A stretch of 64,000 nucleotides of DNA from Lachnospiraceae bacterium UBA4631 (lineage in GTDB: Bacteria; Bacillota; Clostridia; Lachnospirales; Lachnospiraceae), in NCBI GenBank assembly GCA_002406015.1, contig DHMX01000028.1, positions 1 through 64,000 of the forward strand, read 5' to 3'. Positions 35,884-44,436 of this stretch are shown here, one piece after another. The translations under genes and the position numbers were made by a program. The notes below the pieces were generated by a model. It did no database searches. It had not been told where the DNA came from and saw only the letters and a program-made list of their open reading frames with translations. Within the stretch, counting starts at the first letter, position 1. Each line of letters begins with the position of its first letter.

Positions 35884-36948
35884 ATGAAAAAGAATGTATG
35901 GAAAAAGGCACTGGCTTTGGCAGCCGGAATGTCTGTTATGGCAGGTTTGGTAAGTGGTTGCGGTGGCTCCGGAAAACCGACGCTTAAGGTATATAGCTGG
36001 GGGGAGTATATTGATACCAGCTTAATTCCGCAATTTGAAAAGGAATACGATTGTAAGGTGGTATATGAGACCTTTGATTCCAATGAGTCTATGTATACGA
36101 AGCTTCAAAGCGGAGAGACCTATGATGTATTGGTTCCTTCGGACTATATGATTGAACGATTGATAAAAGAGGATGCATTACAGCCGATTGACTGGTCCTT
36201 AGTACCAAATGCAAGCGGACTGGATGAAGCGGTTCTGGGTGAGGAATTTGACCCGGACAATACCTATTCCGTACCGTTTTTCTATGGCACAGTCGGCATC
36301 TTATATGATACGACGGTGGTAGATGAAAAGGATTTGGAGGATGGCTGGAATATTCTGAAAAATGAAAAGTATGCCGGAAACATTTATATGTATGACTCTG
36401 AGCGGGATTCCTTTATGATTGCATTAAAGGCACTTGGATATTCCATGAACACAACAAACCGGGATGAGATTGACGAGGCATATAATTGGTTAGTGGAGCA
36501 ACGGGATACCATGAAGCCGGTATATGCAGGGGATGATGTAATTGATAATATGATTTCCGGAAATAAGGCAATGGCAGTTGTGTATTCCGGAGATGCGTCT
36601 TATATCATGTCAGAGAATGAGGATTTGGATTATTTTGCACCGGATGAGGGAACAAACATCTGGCAGGATGCCATGGTAATTACCGATGACTGTACCCAGG
36701 TGGAATTAGCTCACGCATACATTAATTTCATGCTGGATGCAGACCACGCATATGCCAATACACAGGCAGTCGGTTATACTTCTCCGGTAGTAGAAGCAAG
36801 AACCAGAGCATCTGAGGAGGATTATGCAGGCATTAGTGCATATCTGCCAAGAACGGATGGAGAAAATGACGAAGTATTCCGTTATCAGGAACAGGAAATA
36901 AAAGAATATTTTGCAGAATTATGGACCAAGGTAAAAGCAGCGAATTAA
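35884..36948 (+). CDS. potD: Spermidine/putrescine-binding lipoprotein PotD
   Basis: A 354-residue extracellular substrate-binding protein. The signal peptide ends in a lipobox LVSGC (Cys26), so it is lipid-anchored. The mature part begins KVYSWGEYIDTSLIPQFEKEY and contains DVLVPSDYMIERLI and the family motif VPFFYGTVGILYD. GGAGGTAAGAG precedes the ATG. The last codons lie in a perfect palindrome shared with the convergent AI-2E-family gene, overlapping it by 4 bases. Confidence 0.94.
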   Translation: MKKNVWKKALALAAGMSVMAGLVSGCGGSGKPTLKVYSWGEYIDTSLIPQFEKEYDCKVVYETFDSNESMYTKLQSGETYDVLVPSDYMIERLIKEDALQPIDWSLVPNASGLDEAVLGEEFDPDNTYSVPFFYGTVGILYDTTVVDEKDLEDGWNILKNEKYAGNIYMYDSERDSFMIALKALGYSMNTTNRDEIDEAYNWLVEQRDTMKPVYAGDDVIDNMISGNKAMAVVYSGDASYIMSENEDLDYFAPDEGTNIWQDAMVITDDCTQVELAHAYINFMLDADHAYANTQAVGYTSPVVEARTRASEEDYAGISAYLPRTDGENDEVFRYQEQEIKEYFAELWTKVKAAN

Positions 36949-36958
36949 TTCGCTGCTT
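36935..36958. terminator. 24-bp perfect palindrome containing two convergent stop codons
   Basis: AAGCAGCGAATT (36935-36946) is followed at once by its exact inverse (36947-36958). The TAA of potD (36946-36948) and the TAA of the minus-strand permease (36945-36947) both fall in the centre, and both proteins end in -AAN. It could form a hairpin with a minimal loop on either transcript. There is no strong T-tract, so the terminator role is tentative. Confidence 0.5.
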
Positions 36959-38381
36959 CATGGTCAGAGGTGTCGGAAGAATCCGATTTATTAGTTTCTT
37001 CCGCTTCTTCGTCACTGTTTGATTGAAGTGTAACCAGAATTTCTTCAAAAGCATTGTTAATGGTATCAATCGGATGAGCAGATGCCTGCGACAATGCTTT
37101 TTCTGATTCTTCATTTTCTGCAGGAGTCTCCGCAGACTCATCTTCTTTTTTTGATGGTGCAGGCGGCATATAACGATTAATCAATCCTGTCGGAATCTTT
37201 TGATTTCTTTGAGAACGTCGAATCAGACGATTCTGGCTGTCCTCCCGCAACAGACGATAAATCGTAGCGGCAAGTGGTACACCGATTAACATACCAAAGA
37301 CACCGTTCAGACTACCGCCAATCGTAACAGCGGCTAACACCCAGATACCCGGAAGACCGACAGATGTACCAACTACCTTTGGATATATAAGATTTCCTTC
37401 TATCTGCTGTAACACAACAATGAATACGATAAAGAGCAGCATCTGAATAAAACCACCCTGCGTCAGAACCATGATGGCACCGACAATCGCACCGACATAC
37501 GCACCGATAATCGGAATCAAGGCAGTCGCACCAACCAGCGTTCCAATCATAACTGCGTGTGGAAAACGGAAGATAGACATACCTATGATACAGAGTACAC
37601 CCAAAATAACCGCCTCCGTACACTGTCCAACAATAAAGCTGGAGAATGTATCACTGGCTACCCCACATACATGATAGATGCGGTCTGCGGTTCGTGGCTT
37701 GATATAGGCATAAACTAATTGCTTAACCTGACGGCTGAGCTTCTCCTTAGAAGCAAGTGCATAGATACCGAAAATCAAAGCAATGAAAAAACGGACAAAT
37801 CCACTGCCGATGCTGGAAGCAAGACTAACGGTGGAGTCCATAATCGAACCAATTTGTCCGGTGCCGTCGGTACCCACAATCAATCCGACTACTTTTTCAA
37901 AGAAAGCTTCCCAATCAATATCCTTTGGATGATTTAAATCAATTTCCAGATTCGTATACAGCCATTGCTTAACCGGCGGAACATGATTTACAACATCCGC
38001 AGCCTTTTCCAGAATGCTTTCATAGGAGTCTGCAATTTCCTTGGAAAGCAAGGTAAAGGCATCAATTAATTCCGGTATAACCATGGCAATTACAAATGCG
38101 ATGGCAGCTAATATAATTAACAGGGATAATGTAATGCAGACCGGTCTGCGGCTCTTGACAAGAAAGGCATTGGTCGCATGCGGGAAATAGATTTTTTCCA
38201 GCCGCACCAGAATAATATTAATCACAAATGCAATCGCAAAGCCAAGCAGCATCGGTGACATAAATCCGATTAAAGAAATCAGTCCCTTAATCGCAAGGTC
38301 AAAATGCATGACAATTAATGCCGCTATTACCAAAAAAATAATTGCCTTTAATATGACTCGTTCCAAATCTTTTCGTTCCAT
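36945..38381 (-). CDS. AI-2E-family (PerM/YdbI-type) membrane transporter
   Basis: A 478-residue membrane protein with about eight helices. It has the AI-2E/UPF0118 pattern: an N-terminal pair of helices, a long central extracytoplasmic loop (about 85-210), then the conserved GTLVGATALIPIIGAYVGAIVGA region and FIVFIVVLQQIEGNLIYPKVVG. The C-terminal tail (about 400-478) is cytoplasmic, acidic and Glu/Ser-rich. Despite the name, most members export or exchange other substrates (for example Na+/H+), so a quorum-sensing role should not be assumed. An AAAGGAT site precedes the ATG. Confidence 0.88.
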   Translation of the reverse strand: MERKDLERVILKAIIFLVIAALIVMHFDLAIKGLISLIGFMSPMLLGFAIAFVINIILVRLEKIYFPHATNAFLVKSRRPVCITLSLLIILAAIAFVIAMVIPELIDAFTLLSKEIADSYESILEKAADVVNHVPPVKQWLYTNLEIDLNHPKDIDWEAFFEKVVGLIVGTDGTGQIGSIMDSTVSLASSIGSGFVRFFIALIFGIYALASKEKLSRQVKQLVYAYIKPRTADRIYHVCGVASDTFSSFIVGQCTEAVILGVLCIIGMSIFRFPHAVMIGTLVGATALIPIIGAYVGAIVGAIMVLTQGGFIQMLLFIVFIVVLQQIEGNLIYPKVVGTSVGLPGIWVLAAVTIGGSLNGVFGMLIGVPLAATIYRLLREDSQNRLIRRSQRNQKIPTGLINRYMPPAPSKKEDESAETPAENEESEKALSQASAHPIDTINNAFEEILVTLQSNSDEEAEETNKSDSSDTSDHEAAN

Positions 38382-38590
38382 TATGTAATCCTTTCTTCTA
38401 ACCGGTAATTATTGTTATCTCTAAGTCTAGCCAATCATAAAAAAACTATTCCATAAACACTATCAGAATAGCATACGAAGGAAATAGTTTCAATTGTTTC
38501 AAAAAAACAATATGAAAAAACGCATTCCAATCCGGAAATGCATGATTTTCATTAAAACTTCGAATACTAAAATAAAAACCGGAGGTCTGT

Positions 38591-38794
38591 ATGAAAATCA
38601 CAGAAAAAAAGCAACCTGTAAATACACTTCCCGATGGCATCTGGGAAGGCAGCGACCCTGTCAAAAATCAAAAGGAGGATGCATTATCCATCACCGCTGA
38701 TTTGCAGGGGAACGGTTATCCTTCAAACCGGGTGAAAAACTGGAATCAGACGCAAGCGGTCAAGAATTACGAGCAACAAAACCGTTCTAATTAA
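38591..38794 (+). CDS. Small hypothetical Asn/Gln-rich protein
   Basis: A 67-residue hydrophilic protein rich in Asn, Gln and Lys, without a signal or membrane segment. ACCGGAGGTCTGT gives a well-placed GGAGG 6 bases before the ATG, and a good terminator follows at 38810. Both support a real gene. I do not recognise the family. Its place between an AI-2E-type gene and the spore-coat remnant cotJC leaves open a spore-related role, but nothing in the sequence proves it. The stretch 38382-38590 upstream is AT-rich and holds the promoters of this gene and of the divergent permease. Confidence 0.55.
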   Translation: MKITEKKQPVNTLPDGIWEGSDPVKNQKEDALSITADLQGNGYPSNRVKNWNQTQAVKNYEQQNRSN

Positions 38795-38809
38795 CTGATA
38801 ACATTGAAT

Positions 38810-38840
38810 AAAAGGCCCGCAGACTTGTGCGGACCTTTTT
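38810..38840 (+). terminator. Terminator after the small gene
   Basis: AAAAGG-CCGCA (38810-38821) pairs with TGCGG-CCTTTT (38828-38839) with one internal mismatch, followed by T residues. Confidence 0.8.
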
Positions 38841-38877
38841 GTTATGGTAACGAGGACAATGCGACACAAAACTTTAA

Positions 38878-39123
38878 TTAAGACTTGCAGCCGCAATCAT
38901 TCTTTTTGTTGACACAAGGAGCTGACATATCAAAGTCTGGATTAAAGGCATAGAAGTTCTTGGAATCCAAATCATCCTGTACCATACGGAGACTTTCACC
39001 GAAGCGTTGGAAATGAACGACCTCTCTGGCACGCAGGAACTTTAATACCTCGTAAACATCCGGTGAATCCTTACAGAGCCGTAAAAGATTGTCATAGGTC
39101 GTGCGTGCTTTTTGTTCTGGCAC
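38878..39123 (-). pseudogene. cotJC: Truncated cotJC (manganese-catalase-like spore coat protein), C-terminal third only
   Basis: The frame codes for 81 residues that align with the end of CotJC: EQKARTTYDNLLRLC, EVLKFLRAREVVHFQRFGE with its metal-site Glu/His, and a Cys-rich end NDCGCKS. Full CotJC is about 190-200 residues, so the N-terminal diiron/dimanganese half is missing. Similarity stops exactly at the residues before EQKAR, and the upstream in-frame sequence is unrelated hydrophobic code. There is only a GTG at the end and no ribosome site. The break coincides with the left end of the conjugative element, so integration of the element is the likely cause. The missing half would then lie beyond the right end of the window. 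Confidence 0.8.
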
Positions 39124-39247
39124 GACCTCATAAGAACAAATAATAAAGGTAAAACAAACTATCCAATTAATGCTGTCCTATCGGCTATACGGGGACTCTT
39201 TTCTTTTGGCAGGGGCGGTGCGATTCCCACGTATCGCTCCTTTTAAG

Positions 39248-39337
39248 GAAAGAGGTACTAAAAGGGAAAATAAACAAGCAGACGATGCAGAAATGTATGG
39301 TCTGTTTTTTATTTATAAAAAAGAAAAGAGGTACTAA
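39248..39337 (+). promoter_or_regulatory. parA leader with repeated AGAGGTACTAA and attenuator-like hairpin
   Basis: AAAGAGGTACTAA occurs at about 39249-39261 and again at 39325-39337, the second serving as the parA ribosome site. Between them AAGCAGAC (39276-39283) can pair with GTCTGTTT (39300-39307; one G-U), followed by a T-run. This looks like an intrinsic attenuator. A short frame from ATG 39285 overlaps the parA start. The rest of 39124-39247 shows no ORF I can support. Confidence 0.45.
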
Positions 39338-39339
39338 CT

Positions 39340-40155
39340 ATGGGAAAAACAATCGCAATCGTTAATCAAAAGGGTGGAGTAGGTAAAACTACTACGACTC
39401 AGAATCTTGGCTATGCTTTGAGTAAACTCGGCAAGCGGGTGCTACTGGTCGATTTTGACCCTCAAAGCTCGCTAACCGTATGTTTAGGCTATGATGACAC
39501 AGATAGCCTTAGATATACGATAGCAGCGTTAATGCAGCTAGAGATGGAGGATGAAGTCCTTCCTGAAAGAAAGGAGTATATCCAGACTTATCGAAATGAT
39601 AACGAACAGATAGAATATGACTTCATACCCTGCTCCATGGAGCTGTCGGCAATAGAAGTGAGTTTAGTTAATGCTGTTTGCAGAGAAGCCATTCTTAAAA
39701 ATGTATTGGTAGAATTACAGCAAAATTATGATTACATCATCATAGATTGCTCGCCATCACTGGGTATGTTAACTATCAATGCACTTGTAGCAGCACAAGC
39801 TGTCATGATTCCGGTTACACCGGAATACCTGTCAGCGAAAGGACTAGAAATATTATTAAAAAACATATTGAGGGTTAAAAGAAAGATTAATCCGTCATTA
39901 GAGATTGAAGGTATTCTCTTTACGATGTTTAGAGATAGATTCCGACTGGCACGTACTGTAGAGGAGTTGGTGCGGAATACATATGATACCGCAATCCCTA
40001 TCTATGATACAAAAATACCGTTTTCCATTAAAAGCGGTGAGGCAGTGATATACAAGAAATCCGTCATAGAGTATGAAACCGGTAATCAGGTATCCATTGC
40101 TTATGAGAAATTAGCAAAGGAGGTATTAAACGATGAAGCCAATTCAGAACGATAG
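39340..40155 (+). CDS. parA: ParA-family partition ATPase
   Basis: A 271-residue cytoplasmic ATPase of the ParA/Soj type, with deviant Walker A KGGVGKTTTTQN (residues 11-22), Walker A' DFDPQSSLT and Walker B DYIIIDCSPSLGML. It partners with the ParB encoded in the next, overlapping gene to stabilise the excised or replicating form of the element. The ribosome site is AAAGAGGTACTAAC. It is the first gene of the element on this side and may be controlled by the leader hairpin upstream. Confidence 0.95.
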   Translation: MGKTIAIVNQKGGVGKTTTTQNLGYALSKLGKRVLLVDFDPQSSLTVCLGYDDTDSLRYTIAALMQLEMEDEVLPERKEYIQTYRNDNEQIEYDFIPCSMELSAIEVSLVNAVCREAILKNVLVELQQNYDYIIIDCSPSLGMLTINALVAAQAVMIPVTPEYLSAKGLEILLKNILRVKRKINPSLEIEGILFTMFRDRFRLARTVEELVRNTYDTAIPIYDTKIPFSIKSGEAVIYKKSVIEYETGNQVSIAYEKLAKEVLNDEANSER

Positions 40156-41134
40156 AAAATTGGTTCGCCTAGAAGATATGTTTGGGCTTGACCCATCGAA
40201 TGATACAAAACTTGATAGCGAATCGAATCAAAGTAAGACCATATTGGTTGTGCCAATTAATAGGTTGCAGCCTAAGCGGAATCATAGATTTCAAGTAAAT
40301 CTAGGTAAAAAAAATGAAGATTTGTTGCAGTCAATTAAAGAGCTTGGGGTGTTGGAGCCAATTATAGTACGACCTGTTGCCGGCTCTGATAAATACGAAA
40401 TTCTGGCCGGACATAGACGGACTGCTATGGCGAGGGAGGCAGGACTCACAGAAATACCAGTAGTAATAAAGGAAGGGCTGACAGAAGCTGAAGCGGATTT
40501 AATAGAAACCGAAACAAATTTATTGCAGCGTTCATGGAAGGATATGAGCCACAGCGAGCGAGCTGCAGTCTTGTTTGCACACTATAATGCAATAAATCAG
40601 AAAGGAATCCGAACAGGATTTTTGGAGGAAGTAAATGCAGAAATTAAAAGCCTTGCAAACCCAGTAAATACAAGGGCTGAGGGCAGTTTGTCGCAGGGTG
40701 CGACAAAGGGTAATTTAAGGACTTCCGGAGAGGCTTATGAATTATCAAAAGATACAGTTGGAAGGTACTTAAAGATATATCTTTTAACAGATGAATTAAA
40801 GGAACGAGTGGACTTGGATGAAGTTGGCTTTTTAGCTGGTGTTGAAATTTCTCACCTGACTTTGGAACACCAGAAGGTATTAAATGATTTCCTATCTCGA
40901 TACAAAATTACTACAGAAAAAGCAGAAACACTTCATAGGCTAGAAAAGGCGGGTAAGCTGACCGAGCAGAGTATGGAAGAAATATTAAAGGGAGTAAAAC
41001 CTAAAAAGCCGGGCAGACCCAAGGCGTATAAACTTCGGGCAGAAGTTATACAGAAGTATTTTGGAGAGGGGGTCGAGCAGAAGGAAATTGATAAGACGAT
41101 AGAAGCGGCTCTTGAGATGTATTTTAACAATTAG
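40133..41134 (+). CDS. parB: ParB-family partition protein
   Basis: A 333-residue DNA-binding protein. The ParB nuclease-like/CTPase domain lies at about 37-125 (IVVPINRLQPKRNHRFQ, ELGVLEPIIVRP, EILAGHRRTAMAREAG with the GHRR motif). Next come the ETETNLLQRSW segment and a central helix-turn-helix (about 190-240). A C-terminal dimerisation part ends with a Lys-rich KGVKPKKPGRPKAY stretch. It overlaps parA by 23 bases with GGAGG before its ATG, so the pair is coupled. It probably binds parS sites in the element, but I could not identify any. Confidence 0.92.
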   Translation: MKPIQNDRKLVRLEDMFGLDPSNDTKLDSESNQSKTILVVPINRLQPKRNHRFQVNLGKKNEDLLQSIKELGVLEPIIVRPVAGSDKYEILAGHRRTAMAREAGLTEIPVVIKEGLTEAEADLIETETNLLQRSWKDMSHSERAAVLFAHYNAINQKGIRTGFLEEVNAEIKSLANPVNTRAEGSLSQGATKGNLRTSGEAYELSKDTVGRYLKIYLLTDELKERVDLDEVGFLAGVEISHLTLEHQKVLNDFLSRYKITTEKAETLHRLEKAGKLTEQSMEEILKGVKPKKPGRPKAYKLRAEVIQKYFGEGVEQKEIDKTIEAALEMYFNN

Positions 41135-41150
41135 CAAGGAGGGTATAGTT

Positions 41151-41870
41151 ATGGAGGAAAAATTAAGGGCATATGTTACTAATTTAGGAAAATACAATGA
41201 AGGACAATTAATTGGTGAATGGGTTTCCTTTCCGGTGAAGATGGAGGAGTATCAGAAAGTATTGGAACGCATTGGAATTGGTCCAGAGTATGAAGAGACA
41301 TTTATTACTGATTATGAGTCCAGCATCTATGGATTAGTAGATAATCTTGGAGAGTACGAAAATATTGAAAGTCTGAATTATCTGGCAGGACAATTAGAGG
41401 GCTTGGAACCAGAGGAATATGAAAAATTCAATGCAATTATGGAATCAGCAATTGATTTAAGAGAAGGTAATGGAATTCAAAGTCTGGTGAATTTAACTGA
41501 AAATTTAGATTGCTATGATGTGTTACCAGATGTAACAGATAATGCCAGTTATGGATGGTACATTATAGAAAATTATATACAGGGTGATAATCTTCCAATG
41601 GTAAATGGAGTTGAGCTTACTGCATATCTGGATGCAGAACAAATTGGACGAGATGCAGCAATAAATGAATTGGGTATGTATACTGACAAAGGCTATGTGC
41701 TTGATAATCAAAGTAATTATCATCAGGTATGGAATGGAAAGACAGAGGATATTCCTGATAAATACCGATTGTCTGATTCTGGGAGTGCAGATACCTCCGT
41801 TCAGCAGCAGGCAACAGAATTGATGGAGCAGGCAGAGCATATGCGGATTATAAAAAGTATAAGCAGATAG
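41151..41870 (+). CDS. ardA: Antirestriction protein ArdA
   Basis: A 239-residue highly acidic protein. The opening RAYVTNLGKYNEGQLIGEWVSFP and the later FITDYES and ENLDCYDVLPDVTD segments are those of ArdA. ArdA proteins mimic B-form DNA and block type I restriction enzymes (and some methylases) when a conjugative element enters a new host. The start at 41151 has GAGGGTATAGTT upstream; the longer frame from 41112 overlaps parB and is rejected. The last ~60 residues continue beyond the usual ArdA core (about 165 residues) into an uncharacterised tail. Confidence 0.88.
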   Translation: MEEKLRAYVTNLGKYNEGQLIGEWVSFPVKMEEYQKVLERIGIGPEYEETFITDYESSIYGLVDNLGEYENIESLNYLAGQLEGLEPEEYEKFNAIMESAIDLREGNGIQSLVNLTENLDCYDVLPDVTDNASYGWYIIENYIQGDNLPMVNGVELTAYLDAEQIGRDAAINELGMYTDKGYVLDNQSNYHQVWNGKTEDIPDKYRLSDSGSADTSVQQQATELMEQAEHMRIIKSISR

Positions 41871-41881
41871 GAGGCGGCAGT

Positions 41882-43339
41882 ATGGAATTAACACAGGACC
41901 AGAAATTAGCAGTCGAATATGGTTATCAAAATCATTTATCGCAGGAACAGATAAATTATTGTATTCGCCCTGGATATACCGGGGAGAAAATGATACAGGC
42001 AATGAATGGATTTATAAGTGGATTAGATAAGGAGCAGGTAGATTTATATTATCGTTCGGAATTTAATGTCCAACAAATGGAGCGGGCAAGAGAAGGATTT
42101 AGACAGGGCTTAAGTATGGAGCAGATAAAGTTCTTTTACCGTCCGGAATTTGATATGTACCAAATGTCGTTAGCAGTGTTGGGCTTCAAAAATGGATTAG
42201 ATAAGGAACAAATAGAGTGTTTCTATCACTCGGAATTTGATGCTTCTCAAATGTGGATGGCAACGGAGGGCTTCCGAAATGAATTAACGGTAGAACAGGT
42301 TAATAAATATTATATCCCATCAAATAGTGTTGAAAAGATGCGGGAAGAAATGATGAAAGAGATAGGGTATAAGCATGGATTAATGGGAAGTGATATTGAT
42401 GAAATGTTATCCAGAGATAATATGATTCAGGTTGTTGGACGATTTGAAAATGAAGCAGGTATACCAAGACACATAAGGTTGACTTCGATAAAACATTTTG
42501 GTGACTGCTCTTATTTTGTGGCCGGCCAGAATCTGGATTCAATAATCCCATATTCGCAAATGCTGTTTTATTCAAAAGATGAGGAATTGTTTTATCAGCA
42601 ATTAGAAAAACGGTTCCAGCTCGCACAGAAATATGAAGACGCATCTTTGAGAAATGAAGTGGATTATAAAATAGAAAATCTGGAAACCAAGGAAGTTGTA
42701 AATGGAGGCATATGGTCGCATTATGCAGACTTTAGCGGGGGATTTGAAGTGGACGGCAAAGTAATAGCCCAATATGACATGTCTACAAACGAAATTAAAA
42801 TGAATGGTCGATGGATTTCTTTGGAAGATGAAGGCAGAGGAATTGAATATGTAAAAGATTATGTTCAAAGGCAGCTTGAATATCAACAAGCCCTAAGAAC
42901 CGTTCAGTCGGGGAAAGATGTTCTGTTCACCTACAAAACAAACGGATTTACCGCCTATTACAATATGGGTGATATTACGCTGGAGGAATTAGAAAAGATA
43001 TATGAGCAGGCGGAGCATCCATATAAGGATATGCCCGGAGGACAATGGATAGGCAGCGATGCAGAGTTTGCTGAACTGGAGCAAAGTAACCAGGTGCGAT
43101 ATTCCGTCACCGCCGATGTGGATAATAATGAATGGACTGTATATGAAATAAATGGCATTCCGGAGATGGAGCGGACGGATTCGAATGTATCAATTAGAAC
43201 TGTTGAATTAAACACAAAGCTGCATCAGTCTCCCAGTGAAATTGCAGATGTAGATAATGCTGCAACATTAGATGCATTAGCAGAGGAGCTTTTGACGGAT
43301 GCACAGGCAGCCGCACAGGTTCCCAAGTTAGGAATGTAA
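41882..43339 (+). CDS. Repeat protein of conjugative elements with LPD-like C-terminal domains
   Basis: A 485-residue protein. Residues 1-150 contain about five ~33-residue repeats with the pattern FxxGLxxEQIxxYYRPEFDxxQM, which probably fold as short helical units. The middle (about 165-360) and end (about 360-450, LFTYKTNGFTAYYNMGDITLEEL) resemble the large-polyvalent-protein-associated (LPD) domains and DUF-type modules scattered through Firmicutes elements. This is a resemblance from memory, not a search. There is no signal peptide or membrane helix. It lies between ardA and the Toprim gene with short gaps, so it is in the same operon. An accessory establishment or anti-defence role is possible but not shown. 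Confidence 0.65.
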   Translation: MELTQDQKLAVEYGYQNHLSQEQINYCIRPGYTGEKMIQAMNGFISGLDKEQVDLYYRSEFNVQQMERAREGFRQGLSMEQIKFFYRPEFDMYQMSLAVLGFKNGLDKEQIECFYHSEFDASQMWMATEGFRNELTVEQVNKYYIPSNSVEKMREEMMKEIGYKHGLMGSDIDEMLSRDNMIQVVGRFENEAGIPRHIRLTSIKHFGDCSYFVAGQNLDSIIPYSQMLFYSKDEELFYQQLEKRFQLAQKYEDASLRNEVDYKIENLETKEVVNGGIWSHYADFSGGFEVDGKVIAQYDMSTNEIKMNGRWISLEDEGRGIEYVKDYVQRQLEYQQALRTVQSGKDVLFTYKTNGFTAYYNMGDITLEELEKIYEQAEHPYKDMPGGQWIGSDAEFAELEQSNQVRYSVTADVDNNEWTVYEINGIPEMERTDSNVSIRTVELNTKLHQSPSEIADVDNAATLDALAEELLTDAQAAAQVPKLGM

Positions 43340-43355
43340 GAGAGAAGGTGGTAAT

Positions 43356-44309
43356 ATGCCTTTTCAACGATATACTGAAGAGCAGGTTCTTCAGGCGAAT
43401 CAAGTGAATCTTATTGAATATGTTAAGGCACATGGGTATCCGGTGCGAGAGTATCATAAAGGATATTACAAAATTGAAGGATACGGAGGCTTGTTACTTT
43501 CACCGGAAAAAAATAGTTGGTACTGGGAAGCGGAGAGCAGTGCATCAGGAAAAGCCGGAGGCGGTCCGATTCAATTTGTAATGAAGCTGGAGCATAAGAG
43601 CTGGGTAGAAGCTGTAAATATATTGCTAAAGGAATCAGTTACCTGTCCTACGTTTCACCCTCCGGAAATACCGGATAAATTGCAACAAAAATCAAAATTT
43701 CGATTACCGGCAAGAAATGATACATATAAGCATGTATTTGCGTATTTAGTTAATGCCAGACAGATAGACCAGCAATTAGTTCAACAAATGGTGAAGGATA
43801 AAAAATTATATGAGGACAAGCACAATAATTGTGTGTTTGTTGGTTATGACGAAATGGGTATTGCTCGCTTCGCATCTATGCGAGGCACCAATACTCATTT
43901 TCCGTTTAAAGGAAATCCAGATGGAGCAGATAAGCGGTTCCCGGTATATTGGGAGGGAACAAGTGATAGGCTGTATGCATTCGAGGCACCTATTGATATG
44001 TTATCATATATGACTCTATTAAAAGAGTCTGGCAATGAGGTGAAGGACCATTATATTAGTTTGGCAGGCGTTTCACTAATAGGATTATCTGCTTACCTGA
44101 ATCGGCATCCAAACATCAGCTACATCGGAATCGGGTCAGATAACGATAGGGAAGGAATTAAATGTTTTCTGAATGCAGCGGAAGCCTTTGGTGAGAAATA
44201 CAGAGTCCGGCGAGTTTCACCCAAGCCGCATAAGGATTTTAATGAATATCTGATTAAACGGCATTTTGAAGCTACGATAGCGAAATTGCAACAGTCCGAG
44301 GGTGGATAG
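43356..44309 (+). CDS. DUF3991/Toprim-domain (primase-like) protein
   Basis: A 317-residue protein. The N-terminal part (about 1-110) has the fold-pattern of primase zinc-finger-like domains without the cysteines (NLIEYVKAHGYPVREYH, WYWEAESSASGKAGGGPIQFVM). The C-terminal part contains a Toprim domain, with Glu in YAFEAPIDMLSY (about 210) and the DxDR-like GSDNDREGIKCF (about 256). The pair DUF3991-Toprim is common in Firmicutes conjugative elements, where it may prime the transferred single strand. AGAGAAGGTGGT precedes the ATG. It directly precedes the oriT-like region. Confidence 0.85.
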   Translation: MPFQRYTEEQVLQANQVNLIEYVKAHGYPVREYHKGYYKIEGYGGLLLSPEKNSWYWEAESSASGKAGGGPIQFVMKLEHKSWVEAVNILLKESVTCPTFHPPEIPDKLQQKSKFRLPARNDTYKHVFAYLVNARQIDQQLVQQMVKDKKLYEDKHNNCVFVGYDEMGIARFASMRGTNTHFPFKGNPDGADKRFPVYWEGTSDRLYAFEAPIDMLSYMTLLKESGNEVKDHYISLAGVSLIGLSAYLNRHPNISYIGIGSDNDREGIKCFLNAAEAFGEKYRVRRVSPKPHKDFNEYLIKRHFEATIAKLQQSEGG

Positions 44310-44315
44310 GATATT

Positions 44316-44436
44316 CTTTTCGGTAACACCCTACGGAGGTTTCCAGTAAATTTGGAGGGCAGGGGGTAAGTAGGGGCAAGCTTCCCCATTGTATCACTTT
44401 CGTGACACAATGAGCTTGTTAGGGAAGTCTCCCTAA
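44316..44436 (+). other. Candidate origin of transfer (oriT)
   Basis: The non-coding gap before mobC and relaxase holds nested inverted repeats. CATTGTATCAC (44387-44397) pairs with GTGACACAATG (44402-44412; one mismatch), and this is extended outward by CAAGC/GCTTG (44377 and 44414) across a small bulge. TTAGGGA/TCCCTAA (44419-44436) forms a second hairpin. A G-rich tract (44353-44376) precedes them. Position next to MobC and the relaxase, plus hairpins, is the usual oriT layout. The nick site cannot be named. Confidence 0.55.

Noticed and set aside
39000..39340. tRNA attachment site for the element
   Set aside because: No tRNA-like sequence at the junction; the target appears to be cotJC itself.
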